Shown: piece after piece, positions 1 through 5,988 of the stretch
How positions within the stretch are numbered: the first letter of the stretch is position 1
Layout of the letters: each line of letters opens with the position of its first letter
Assembly (NCBI GenBank): GCA_964412555.1
Contig: CAYPPG010000122.1
Location: forward strand, 1-11,104
Reading direction: 5' to 3'
Source: CAYPPG01 sp964412555
GTDB taxonomy: Bacteria > Hinthialibacterota > Hinthialibacteria > Hinthialibacterales > Hinthialibacteraceae
Length of the DNA: 11,104 nucleotides
Program-made: the position numbers and the translations under genes
Notes under the pieces: generated by a model
Told to the model about the DNA's origin: nothing
The model's input: the letters and a program-made list of their open reading frames with translations, nothing else
The model's database searches: none

Positions 1-469
1 AATCCCGGACTTAGCAATGGCTGCTTAGTATACGGAAAAAATTTACACTCAAATCCTAAAAATATTATCCTCAATAAATCTCCATTCATTCCTTCAGCAT
101 AAAACCATTCCTCTCCCATACAAGAAAAAATCTTCCACATCAAAAAATAATCAAAACTCGAATCCAGAAAATTCTTTCCTTCCTCAAAAAGGCACTGGCT
201 TATTCCCAAAAAAATTTATTCAGTGCCTTTTCCACAACAGCAAAAAAATATCCAATACCGTTATCCTGCAACATACATTATATGGAGTAGAAATTCATTT
301 CTTCTGCACCTTATCCTTCAATCTGCTGTAAATCCGTAGTTACAGAAAAAAAATACCAGCAAACCATTTCACCTTTTTACAAGAAAACATTGTGTCCACA
401 AAAGGCTTTATTATTATTATCCCGGCAGAGCCGTGTCACACAACAATGGAAAATAGAAAAAAAGTAAAA
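1..469. other. Gene-free AT-rich stretch
   Basis: I see no convincing coding region on either strand. The short open frames here lack a ribosome binding site and protein-like composition. The only clear structure is the inverted repeat at 187-231, listed separately. The stretch lies downstream of the minus-strand gene ending at 470, so it is probably its 3' spacer. Confidence 0.6.
187..231. terminator. Terminator-like inverted repeat
   Basis: AAAAGGCACTG (187-197) and CAGTGCCTTTT (221-231) form a perfect 11-bp stem around a 23-base AT-rich loop. The stem begins with A and ends with T on both strands, so it could act in either direction. The loop is long for an intrinsic terminator and the T stretch is only four bases. 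It lies about 240 bases beyond the stop of the minus-strand gene at 470-745. Confidence 0.4.
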
Positions 470-745
470 TCACTCCCCCAACAGTTTGAGTTTTCGGGCC
501 ATTGCCTGAACCCGCTTTGGCTCCCATTCCGGAATCGTGCGCTGTCTTCGCTCACGCTCATACTCCCGAAACATCTGCTCCGGCGTTTTGTTTGGAATGC
601 CAACAAACTCAATCTGCAGTTCCGCTCTCGATGCCCTTGAAAGAGACCGCTCCTGCTCATACGCATCCAGTCCAATATCCTCGAAATCCGAATCTTCGAA
701 TTCCCCTGTCACGCACACGTTCTGTTCCATGTCTTCGTATTCCAT
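470..745 (-). CDS. Small acidic/charged protein of unknown function (91 aa)
   Basis: This is a 91-residue protein that I do not recognise. The N-terminal third is strongly acidic (many Glu/Asp, residues 2-30). The C-terminal half is rich in Arg/Glu and looks helical, with QMFREYERERRQR followed by a basic tail (KRVQAMARKLKLLGE). No signal peptide or membrane segment is visible. I chose the ATG at 745 because GGAGGG (751-756 on the complement) lies 5 bases upstream. The frame is open for 23 more codons upstream, but those codons overlap a strong hairpin. Because of that hairpin leader (757-799), translation of this gene is a candidate for structural control. It stands alone, with no neighbour within several hundred bases. 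Confidence 0.6.
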   Translation of the reverse strand: MEYEDMEQNVCVTGEFEDSDFEDIGLDAYEQERSLSRASRAELQIEFVGIPNKTPEQMFREYERERRQRTIPEWEPKRVQAMARKLKLLGE

Positions 746-756
746 TTTATCCCTCC

Positions 757-799
757 AGCCATCCGTTGATGGCTCTTCGTCAAAGTAAGAGCCATCGAC
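757..799 (-). promoter_or_regulatory. Two mutually exclusive leader hairpins before the SD of the gene at 745
   Basis: Arms 765-777 and 787-799 pair over 13 bp (one G-U or mismatch) around a 9-base loop. The arm nearer the gene can instead pair with AGCCATC at 757-763, giving a 7-bp stem with a 4-base loop (AGCCATC/GATGGCT) directly abutting the SD at 751-756. The two structures share the same bases, so only one can form at a time. That a switch operates is inference; the complementarity itself is directly visible. Confidence 0.5.
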
Positions 800-853
800 G
801 CGACACAAAAACAACGACAGAAAAACGCTACCGTAAAATAGCGGCTAGATTAT

Positions 854-991
854 GTGAGCGAACCACCCGATAAATGTTTCCCTTCCGCAATCGAAAAAAC
901 GTATCAATCAGGAAGGGAAAGATTTACGATAGGTGGTTTGCGCCCAAGCCGCGTAACAACCGAAGCCCCTGTAACTCCTGTCTCGAAGTAA
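854..991 (+). repeat. Degenerate copy 1 of a dispersed repeat, possibly a decayed small gene
   Basis: This segment resembles 2396-2500. Shared blocks include TGTTTCCCTTCC, ATTTACGATA and GCGTAACAA. Read in the frame of the TTT at 923, it encodes RFTIGGLRPSRVT, against KFTIKALCPRCVT in copy 2. A TTG/CTG synonymous difference and two TGC-to-CGC changes (Cys to Arg) suggest an old coding sequence that lost its zinc cysteines here. No SD precedes any start. The segment also folds: 877-886 pairs with 911-920 (10 bp), and 859-867 pairs with 932-940 (9 bp with one G-U). Confidence 0.4.
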
Positions 992-1067
992 TGAAAATCT
1001 CTGGCTTGATTACGTATACCTCATTGATTCGAAACCTTCCTCTTCCCCTAAACAATAATCCACTTCC

Positions 1068-1817
1068 ACTCGCCATCCGTACTCCACTACAGATAGGCGA
1101 CTCCACCAGCTCGCCGCGATCCCCCCGGATCGCTGGCGAATACCGAACCATTTACTCGCGAAAAGCGCCCAGCGCCTAAGCGAACTCCCTTCTCAACGTT
1201 GTCGAAATGCCGTCATCGCCCCTGCGATGATCCGGCATCGGCAACGACTCCCATCGACAAATTCGAACCTACTCGCCATCCGTGTTCCACTACGGAAAGG
1301 CGACTCGGTAATCTCGCCGCGATCCCCTCAGATCGCCGGCGAATGCCGAACCATTTACTCGCGAAAAGCGCCCAGCGCTTAAGCGAACTCTCTTCTCAAC
1401 GTTGCCAACATGCCGTCATCGCCCCTGCGATGATCCGGCATCGGCAACGACTCCCATCGACAAANNNNNNNNNNNNNNNNNNNNNNNNNNNNNNNNNNNN
1501 NNNNNNNNNNNNNNNNNNNNNNNNNNNNNNNNNNNNNNNNNNNNNNNNNNNNNNNNNNNNNNNNGGCGAATACCGAACCATTTACTCGCGAAAAGCGCCC
1601 AGCGCCTAAGCGAACTCCCTTCTCAACGTTGTCGAAATGCCGTCATCGCCCCTGCGATGATCCGGCATCGGCAACGACTCCCATCGACAAATTCGAACCT
1701 ACTCGCCATCCGTGTTCCACTACGGAAAGGCGACTCGGTAATCTCGCCGCGATCCCCTCAGATCGCCGGCGAATGCCGAACCATTTACTCGCGAAAAGCG
1801 CCCAGCGCTTAAGCGAA
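1068..1817. repeat. 203-bp tandem repeat array, about 3.5 copies, interrupted by a gap
   Basis: The same block recurs with an exact 203-base spacing. The landmark ACTCGCCATCCGT is at 1068, 1271 and 1701. GGCGAA plus TACCGAACC or TGCCGAACC is at 1135, 1338, 1565 and 1768. ATGCCGTCATCGC is at 1207, 1410 and 1637. Copies differ by a few substitutions; the first copy (1068-1270) is the most diverged and the last ends at about 1817 (GCTTAAGCGAA). 203 is not a multiple of three, so each copy is read in a different frame and open frames across it are accidental. Each unit carries short palindromes: TCATCGC/GCGATGA around CCCT (1213-1230), GCGATC/GATCGC around 1116-1133, and AAGCGC/GCGCTT in copies with the T variant. 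Confidence 0.85.
1465..1564. other. Assembly gap of 100 N
   Basis: Exactly 100 undetermined bases lie inside the tandem array. Landmarks on either side are 227 bases apart where the array period predicts 203, so 76 bases would fit if only one unit is spanned. A round 100 is a common placeholder for unknown length, so the number of missing copies is not known. Confidence 0.95.
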
Positions 1818-1928
1818 ACATCACTCCTAAGAGACAAATACTATTCCGGCTCTTTCACGGATTGGAGAGCCGAAAATAACTTCAATATCGAAAAGAAGAA
1901 AAAAAATCAGGACTCACTCGCTCGAATC
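1818..1928. other. Spacer with a 7-bp hairpin downstream of the 1929-2198 gene
   Basis: CGGCTCT and AGAGCCG pair around a 12-base loop (about 1846-1874). Read on the minus strand this lies 3' of the gene ending at 1929, after a T-rich stretch (complement of the A-run near 1890-1907). The T-run precedes the hairpin instead of following it, so it is not a normal intrinsic terminator. No gene was seen here. Confidence 0.35.
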
Positions 1929-2198
1929 CTAAGAGGAGGAATCCCCCTCCTGGCCGATCCGATCAAGCAGTTTGGCCAGATTGCGGATATCGCTGCAAAA
2001 GGCCCAAATCCGCTGCGTGTCCCAACTGTTCGTGCTCTTGTTGAACTGGCTGTACTGAATACAGCACTTTTGTACATTCACGACTCGATCCACTTGGAAC
2101 ACTTCGTCTTTTATAACACGTTCCTGATTCCAGATACTGATCTGGAAGCGGCCTGCGCGGTCCTTATATACCGGTTGTTTTTTTCTGTTTTTTTCCAT
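1929..2198 (-). CDS. Small conserved-looking protein of unknown function (89 aa)
   Basis: The 89-residue protein begins with a basic stretch (MEKNRKKQPVYKDRAGRF). A predicted beta-rich core contains CCIQYSQFNKSTNSWDTQRI, followed by a short helix (DIRNLAKLLDRIG). From memory, the pattern ACIQYS...RIW...LRDLA..LD occurs in many small uncharacterised proteins of accessory bacterial DNA, but I know no function for it. The ATG at 2198 is chosen because GGAGGTG (2205-2211 on the complement) lies 6 bases upstream. The frame continues 25 codons further up, but only through a stem-loop. That leader structure traps the SD itself (see 2201-2271), so regulated translation is plausible. Confidence 0.65.
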   Translation of the reverse strand: MEKNRKKQPVYKDRAGRFQISIWNQERVIKDEVFQVDRVVNVQKCCIQYSQFNKSTNSWDTQRIWAFCSDIRNLAKLLDRIGQEGDSSS

Positions 2199-2200
2199 TT

Positions 2201-2271
2201 GTTTCACCTCCTGGCACGCCTGTGGGCGAGTCCAACGGACAACTCGCCCTAAAGGCGTCCGAAGGTGAAAC
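2201..2271 (-). promoter_or_regulatory. Nested stem-loop that sequesters the SD of the 2198 gene
   Basis: Three stacked stems are visible. 2201-2209 pairs with 2263-2271 (9 bp), ACGCC at 2216-2220 pairs with GGCGT at 2254-2258, and GGGCGAGT at 2224-2231 pairs with ACTCGCCC at 2242-2249. On the minus strand the outer arm next to the gene contains AGGTGAAAC, the 3' part of the SD GGAGGTG, so the SD is partly inside the stem. A short alternative stem, CGCC/GGCG around CACA, links the inner 3' arm to the bases just before the SD. An SD-masking RNA structure is the inference. Confidence 0.55.
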
Positions 2272-2343
2272 AAGAAAATACGGAAAAAATGTCTGCTAAT
2301 TCAGCACTTTCGAGAACCGAAACAAAGAGAAGAAGGAGAACAA

Positions 2344-2526
2344 ATGACGCCCTTTGAAAATAGCTGCACCATCACAAAGGTGGACACATCGATATATGTT
2401 TCCCTTCCACATTCAGAAAAATCTAATGCATCGTGGAGGGAAAAAATTTACGATAAAAGCTCTGTGCCCACGATGCGTAACAAAAGCCATAGTAAAAAAA
2501 ACACCACTGATTTCTTTTACCCCTGA
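2344..2526 (+). CDS. Possible small ORF overlapping repeat copy 2 (60 aa)
   Basis: A strong SD (AAGGAG, 2333-2338) lies 5 bases before the ATG at 2344, which is the main reason to list it. The 60-residue product (MTPFENSCTITKVDTSIYVS...) is unrecognised. The frame that matches repeat copy 1 at protein level is a different one. From the TTT at 2447 that frame reads FTIKALCPRCVTKA, with a CPRC zinc-knuckle-like motif, and continues to 2563. A single frameshift between 2344 and 2447 would join the good start to the motif-bearing frame. This may be a real small gene, a decayed one, or chance. Confidence 0.3.
   Translation: MTPFENSCTITKVDTSIYVSLPHSEKSNASWREKIYDKSSVPTMRNKSHSKKNTTDFFYP
2396..2500 (+). 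repeat. Copy 2 of the dispersed repeat, with CPRC-coding frame
   Basis: This is homologous to 854-991: TGTTTCCCTTCC at 2397-2408, ATTTACGATA around 2446-2455 and GCGTAACAA around 2475-2483. It folds in two competing ways. TTTCCCTTCCAC (2399-2410) pairs with GTGGAGGGAAA (2433-2443, one bulge), or GCATCGTGG (2428-2436) pairs with CCACGATGC (2468-2476, perfect 9 bp). Both repeat copies sit upstream of, and divergent from, a small minus-strand gene with a hairpin leader. Confidence 0.45.
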
Positions 2527-2599
2527 ACACAATTTCTTCTCTATACAAAAGAAAAAGAAATGATGCCACTGCCCTGCATCAAAAAAACATGCTGCCGAT

Positions 2600-2815
2600 T
2601 TATTCTCGAATGAGTCGGCTATCGCTCCCGAAATGCTTGTCATGATCTGTTCTCACGCGTTGGTGAAACGGGAAGCACTCAAAGCAGTTCCAAAACGTGC
2701 GCTGCAAATCCGGATTGTAGGCTAACTCCAGCCGGTTGCCGCACACGCAGTAGCCGGTAAACCGCACGCCGGGTCTCTCAGGCTCTGCTTGCACACTTTG
2801 TTTTGTCTCAGACAC
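2600..2815 (-). CDS. Small zinc-ribbon-like protein (71 aa)
   Basis: This 71-residue protein carries two cysteine pairs, CVCGN near residue 23 and CFEC about 20 residues later. The spacing fits a small zinc ribbon or zinc-knuckle fold. The N-terminus (MSETKQSVQAEPERPG) is polar and likely disordered. The start is a GTG at 2815, supported by AGAGGTGAG a few bases upstream (about 2821-2829 on the complement). No ATG in frame gives a better start. It is co-directional with the gene ending at 2901, which is 85 bases away, so the two could be co-transcribed. The family is not recognised; metal binding is inferred only from the cysteines. Confidence 0.6.
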   Translation of the reverse strand: MSETKQSVQAEPERPGVRFTGYCVCGNRLELAYNPDLQRTFWNCFECFPFHQRVRTDHDKHFGSDSRLIRE

Positions 2816-2900
2816 GTTCTCTCACCTCTTTTTTCTTTTGGCCTTCGCAAGCGGCTCTCTTCACAGGATAAGTGAACCACGATATATTACATAAAAAAAG

Positions 2901-3296
2901 TTATTTTCTCCGGGCTGAAGACCATACACCCTTCTTCTGATAAAATCTTTTGACCAGTCTCATGGCACGGCGGATGAGCTGCAAATCAAAGATCATATCC
3001 TCGTAGGTGCGATCATTTTTCTCGTCAATCAGCTTGTCCTGAAAATGAATGTTGATCTGTTCTTCCACAAATGGATGCAGATGCGCGCACTCTTTTAAAA
3101 TCAAGAAATCCTTTGATTGTTTGGAAGCGCTCAATTCAAGCCCGCTATAGCCAGCTGAGGCTGATACAACGGCAAGTTGATTCGTGGGCGCCTGAATCGC
3201 CGAATACCAATCGCTTATGCCTTGATAGTTCAAGGGCTCATAGACGCATGGCTGGGCATACGTTTTCAAAAAATATTTCTCGATGTTCTCGTACAT
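2901..3296 (-). CDS. Protein of unknown function (131 aa)
   Basis: This 131-residue soluble-looking protein matches no domain I recognise. The N-terminus (MYENIEKYFLKTYAQPC) looks helical. The middle is Ser/Ala-rich (VVSASAGYSGLELSASKQS), and the last 60 residues are charged helices ending in a basic tail (KRFYQKKGVWSSARRK). The ATG at 3296 has GGAG 9 bases upstream (3306-3309 on the complement). The frame stays open upstream to 3515, but that part reads through a perfect hairpin and has a hydrophobic composition unlike the rest, so I exclude it. It is divergent from the gene at 3469, with 172 bases between the starts. Confidence 0.55.
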   Translation of the reverse strand: MYENIEKYFLKTYAQPCVYEPLNYQGISDWYSAIQAPTNQLAVVSASAGYSGLELSASKQSKDFLILKECAHLHPFVEEQINIHFQDKLIDEKNDRTYEDMIFDLQLIRRAMRLVKRFYQKKGVWSSARRK

Positions 3297-3314
3297 TTTC
3301 CCACGCTCCAGGAA

Positions 3315-3356
3315 AACCGATCCGGTTGGTTCTCCTACTCTATTGAGAACCAACCG
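3315..3356 (-). promoter_or_regulatory. Perfect 12-bp leader hairpin with alternative pairing near the SD
   Basis: CGGTTGGTTCTC (3323-3334) and GAGAACCAACCG (3345-3356) pair perfectly around a 10-base loop. On the minus strand the gene-proximal arm ends in AACCG. It can instead pair with CGGTT at the complement of 3315-3319, only 3 bases further on and 6 bases before GGAG. This is the same layout as at 757-799. Confidence 0.55.
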
Positions 3357-3468
3357 ACTGACAAATAATGAAAGACGAACAACGGTAGAAAGATCGGTAG
3401 TATCTGCCAATAAACACTCTATGCTGTAAAGTGACAGGAAAAGAAGAAAAAATGAAGGACTGAATTGT

Positions 3469-3884
3469 ATGATTACACCAGAAGAACTCAAACCATTCTT
3501 GCTCCACGAAGACAAAATTGTTCGCGGCGAAATCGCATACTATTTTTCCAACGCTTGGTGGGGGGATGAGGAAATGATTCCCCTTCTCCTTCAAACTGTC
3601 GAAAAATATGGGGATAAAGAGAATTCTCAGGTGCTCTCTTTTGCCAAACATTTCCCGGTCACGGAGAGTAGCCTGCCCAAACTATTGGATATTGTTGAGT
3701 TCATAGATGAGCCTCCGGCCGAGTGGCATGTGAACGAGATTCTGTCACGCATTCCGGTTCACTTATTCGAACAGTACAAACAAGACATTCGTTCCCTGTC
3801 AAGTGTGAACCAAAAATCGGCCGGAATGATCCCTGCCCTTGCGGCAGCGGCAAAAAATACAAAAAGTGCTGCGGGAAAGGGTAA
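3469..3884 (+). CDS. Helical (HEAT-like) protein with C-terminal SEC-C zinc motif, frameshifted
   Basis: The first ~115 residues (MITPEELKPFLLHEDKIVRG...) form amphipathic helices reminiscent of HEAT-type repeats. At the end, the uninterrupted frame turns into an Ala/Lys-rich tail running to 3912. One frame back the DNA reads IGRNDPCPCGSGKKYKKCCG and stops at 3882-3884, which is a textbook SEC-C zinc-binding motif. The switch maps to the run of five A at 3812-3816: one more A would give ...VNQK-IGRNDPCPCG in one frame. So either one A is missing (sequencing error or mutation) or a -1 frameshift is used. The SD is AAGGA, 9 bases before the ATG. SEC-C tails occur in SecA and many uncharacterised proteins. 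The next gene, a DUF6398 protein, starts 31 bases downstream and is probably in the same operon. Confidence 0.75.
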
Positions 3885-3915
3885 GCGATATAATTTCAAT
3901 ATGGAAAGGTAAGAT

Positions 3916-4542
3916 ATGGTAGAACAAAACACTCATGAGCGAATGAGCGAGATCAAAAATCTGCTCGATGTGTATTTCAAGCAACATGGAAATGAAAATT
4001 TGCGGGGATACGCTCACAAACTGTGCGAGCGAATCGAAAAAGAAGAATCGTTATCAGTGGCTCGCGGCAAAGCCGAAATCTGGGCTACCGCCATCGTATA
4101 CTTGATAGCGCGGTTGAATTTTTTATTCGATCAACATAATGAAAATTTCTTGACCACAGAGTCCATTTGCGAATTTTTCGGCACGAAAAAGACGACGATA
4201 AGAAACAAAGCACATCACATTGAAAAAGCCTGCAAAATTGAGATCGGCGAGGAGGGATTGTGCGATCCCAAAATTTCTGATTCACTCAAATTCGTCCAAC
4301 TTGAAAACGGCTTTATTGTCCCTCAAAGCAGGATGAATATAAAAGGCCATGAGATTGTCATCGGTGTGGCTTCAGAAGAAGAAACGAAAGAGATTGAACG
4401 TTTTGAAGAAGAACAACGCAGATTGCACGAGCAACGAGAAAGAGAAAAAAGGAAGCAGCGCGCAGAGATTAACCGCAAACTCACGGAAGAAAAAAGGAGA
4501 AAAGAAAAGGAACATCAACCATTCCTTTTTGACGATGAATAA
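3916..4542 (+). CDS. DUF6398 domain protein with charged C-terminal coiled coil (208 aa)
   Basis: Residues ~10-115 match my memory of DUF6398. The N-terminal helical part is followed by RGKAEIWATAIVYLIARLNF, then LFDQHNENFLTTESICEFFGTKK with a helix-turn-helix-like segment (TTIRNKAHHIEKACKI). This hints at nucleic-acid binding, but the family function is unknown to me. Residues ~150-200 are almost purely Glu/Arg/Lys, a predicted long coiled coil, and the protein ends in PFLFDDE. The ATG at 3916 lies 31 bases after the SEC-C stop (3884), or 3 bases after the stop of the unshifted frame (3912), consistent with an operon. DUF6398 and SEC-C proteins are often neighbours or fused, which supports both calls. 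Confidence 0.8.
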   Translation: MVEQNTHERMSEIKNLLDVYFKQHGNENLRGYAHKLCERIEKEESLSVARGKAEIWATAIVYLIARLNFLFDQHNENFLTTESICEFFGTKKTTIRNKAHHIEKACKIEIGEEGLCDPKISDSLKFVQLENGFIVPQSRMNIKGHEIVIGVASEEETKEIERFEEEQRRLHEQREREKRKQRAEINRKLTEEKRRKEKEHQPFLFDDE

Positions 4543-4584
4543 TGGTGGTGGAAAAAGGCGCAAAAAAACTGCACAACTCAATAT

Positions 4585-4788
4585 TTATCGCACAACTTTT
4601 ACATTCGATGCTTTCGGGCCTTTTTCCCCCTGTTCGATCTCAAATTCCACTTCTTCATTTTCGTACAAATTCTTAAATCCGCCTCCTTGGATATCTGTGT
4701 GATGGACGAACAGGTCTTTTCCATCCTCTTGTTCAATAAATCCATATCCCTTCTTTTCGTTGAACCATTTTACCTTACCTCTTGCCAT
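4585..4788 (-). CDS. Cold-shock protein, CspA family (67 aa)
   Basis: At 67 residues this has the normal length for a single cold-shock domain (OB fold) that binds single-stranded RNA/DNA and acts as an RNA chaperone. It starts MARGKVKWFNEKKGYGFIEQ and holds RNP1-like KGYGFI (about residues 13-18) and RNP2-like LFVHH (about 29-33). It ends GPKASNVKVVR as usual. The ATG at 4788 is chosen by family length and by AGGA about 10 bases upstream. A 12-codon in-frame extension to 4824 exists but is not typical. It converges with the DUF6398 gene (43 bases between stops) and diverges from the gene at 5102. Confidence 0.95.
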   Translation of the reverse strand: MARGKVKWFNEKKGYGFIEQEDGKDLFVHHTDIQGGGFKNLYENEEVEFEIEQGEKGPKASNVKVVR

Positions 4789-4930
4789 CTGTGAAAATCC
4801 TTTCTTTTTCTGAATTGAGGCCATAGTATGTCATGAAATCCAGGATAAATCTACTTGGATTGAATGAGTACCGTAATGAAGTGAGCAGACACGAATAGGG
4901 AGCACGATGCAGACAACACGATTCTTCACA

Positions 4931-4953
4931 ATATGATCTCGAATTGATCATAT
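4931..4953. promoter_or_regulatory. Operator-like palindrome between divergent genes
   Basis: ATATGATC (4931-4938) and GATCATAT (4946-4953) are perfect 8-bp arms around TCGAATT. It lies between the divergent cold-shock gene (start 4788) and the gene at 5102, a position that suits a dimeric regulator. No regulator is identified in the window. Confidence 0.35.
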
Positions 4954-4962
4954 GATAAGTCA

Positions 4963-5033
4963 TGATACCTTATAAGCGCCAACACCACTGGCGTTTGGCT
5001 ACGATCAGTGGGAAAAGGTAAGATGGGGTATCA
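4963..5033 (+). promoter_or_regulatory. Structured leader upstream of the 5102 gene
   Basis: TGATACC (4963-4969) pairs with GGTATCA (5027-5033). Inside, AAGCGCCA (4974-4981) pairs with TGGCGTTT (4989-4996, one G-U) around a 7-base loop. This leaves a closed two-stem domain about 70 bases before the start codon. It matches no riboswitch consensus that I can recall. Confidence 0.35.
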
Positions 5034-5101
5034 AGATAAAATGATTTCGGCCAGTATCGCAGACAATATCAATATATCAGCAGATTGGAGGATAACTTCT
5101 C

Positions 5102-5437
5102 ATGACTGAACGCCGATTCCTGCGTGATAACATAATGGATGAGCTGCTTCAGGAAGTTTGGATCGCATCGGAAAAGATTGCTCAACTCCCTACGCCCATT
5201 CAGGAAAATATGTTTACTTCGTTGATCGAGTTATATGAATCGAATATTGTTGTTTTGAGACGGATCGAAAAAGCCATTGAACAACTTAGGGAAAATGAAC
5301 CACAGAATGAAATTATCAACACACTCGCCGAATCCGCTGCGTTCATTCAGCTGGCGTTAAAAGGGGTAAATCACGCGATACATTCCGGGGATTATAAAGA
5401 GACAATAGAGCCAAATGCCTCAGAAAATTCCCCATGA
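5102..5437 (+). CDS. Helical protein of unknown function (111 aa)
   Basis: This 111-residue protein is almost entirely predicted alpha-helical, in three or four helices: DNIMDELLQEVWIASEKIAQL, ENMFTSLIELYESNIVVLRRIEK, a Glu-rich linker, and IINTLAESAAFIQLALKGVNHAI. The acidic tail ends ENSP. There is no membrane segment or signal peptide and I do not recognise the family. GGAGG (5087-5091) lies 10 bases before the ATG. A second in-frame ATG at residue 12 is possible but has no SD. It follows the structured spacer shared with the divergent cold-shock gene. Confidence 0.65.
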   Translation: MTERRFLRDNIMDELLQEVWIASEKIAQLPTPIQENMFTSLIELYESNIVVLRRIEKAIEQLRENEPQNEIINTLAESAAFIQLALKGVNHAIHSGDYKETIEPNASENSP

Positions 5438-5812
5438 AAACGACAATGACCATGCCTCTTTGAGAGTGGCCGGATTGTATAAATTTGTATGACAGGTTGG
5501 AAAATCGGATATGACGGATTACTCCAATGCAGCAGAAGAATTCAAGGAAATTTTAATCGCGGATTTTCTCAAAAAAATCCGGGGATTTCCAGAAGTGAAA
5601 TCATAACGCGAACCATAAATGGCCGTGTTATCATCGATACGATTGACAACGTGTTCAAGCACGCTGCAATCCGGGGACTGATAAAGAGCCAACCTCAGGA
5701 CACCGGATGGCATTCAAAACGAAGAAAAAGGAGCGTGCTTGAAAGAATTATAAAAATAAAGGTTATCATTAAGCAAAGATTCCGGCAATTCATCAAGCAT
5801 GAAAGATTTTGA
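5415..5812 (+). pseudogene. Region of short broken reading frames, unclear
   Basis: Three overlapping short frames are present. One runs 5415-5492 (25 codons), overlaps the end of the preceding gene, and ends in ATGA. A second runs 5511-5606 (MTDYSNAAEEFKEILIADFL..., 31 codons, helical). A third, in another frame, runs 5489-5812 (107 codons) and reads through a large nested inverted repeat and a very basic tail. None has a strong SD. The second frame looks most protein-like, and its continuation would need a frameshift into the third. I take this as a decayed gene or non-coding DNA. Confidence 0.3.
5654..5743. repeat. 90-bp nested inverted repeat
   Basis: TTCAAGCACGCT (5654-5665) and AGCGTGCTTGAA (5732-5743) are perfect 12-bp arms. 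Directly inside the left arm, GCAATCCGG (5666-5674) pairs with CCGGATGGC (5703-5711) with one mismatch, stacking on the outer stem with a 20-base bulge on the right side. It could be a terminator-like RNA, a cruciform, or a mobile-element remnant. Confidence 0.5.
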
Positions 5813-5842
5813 TTTTGGGATTATACTCAAAGTACAAGATTA

Positions 5843-5974
5843 CTATACCACCGGCCCCAGTTCCGCCTCAATCGCCGCCCGAAACGCATCGCCGCCTGCC
5901 ATCTCGATCAGGATATGGTCCCGGTCATCGGGTTCGGGCTTGAATCTGTCTAATAGTTCTTTTCTTCTCTCCAT
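5843..5974 (-). CDS. Very small acidic protein (43 aa)
   Basis: The 43-residue protein begins MERRKELLDRFKPEPDDRDH and ends with AIEAELGPVV. It looks like a compact helical domain, and I do not recognise a family. The ATG at 5974 has GGAGG (5983-5987 on the complement) 8 bases upstream, which decides the start. A longer reading from a GTG at 6079 would give 78 residues and would nearly abut the stop of the YbjN-like gene (6083). That extension, however, translates straight through a perfect 13-bp hairpin. Both versions keep it co-directional with the YbjN-like gene. Confidence 0.5.
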   Translation of the reverse strand: MERRKELLDRFKPEPDDRDHILIEMAGGDAFRAAIEAELGPVV

Positions 5975-5988
5975 TACTTCCGCCTCCA

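Noticed and set aside
1068..1817. CRISPR array
   Set aside because: Units are 203 bp and repeated throughout, with no unique spacers and no short direct repeat.
1199..1840. Open frames of about 60-136 codons across the tandem array, on both strands
   Set aside because: The 203-bp period shifts the frame at each copy, no SD is present, and some frames cross the N gap.
3297..3515. N-terminal extension of the 2901-3296 gene with a hydrophobic segment
   Set aside because: It reads through a perfect 12-bp hairpin, lacks an SD, and its composition differs from the rest of the protein.
3811..3817. Canonical X-XXY-YYZ slippery heptamer for programmed -1 frameshifting
   Set aside because: The bases are C-CAA-AAA in the zero frame, which does not fit the consensus. 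Only single-codon slippage on AAA is possible, so a lost A is at least as likely.
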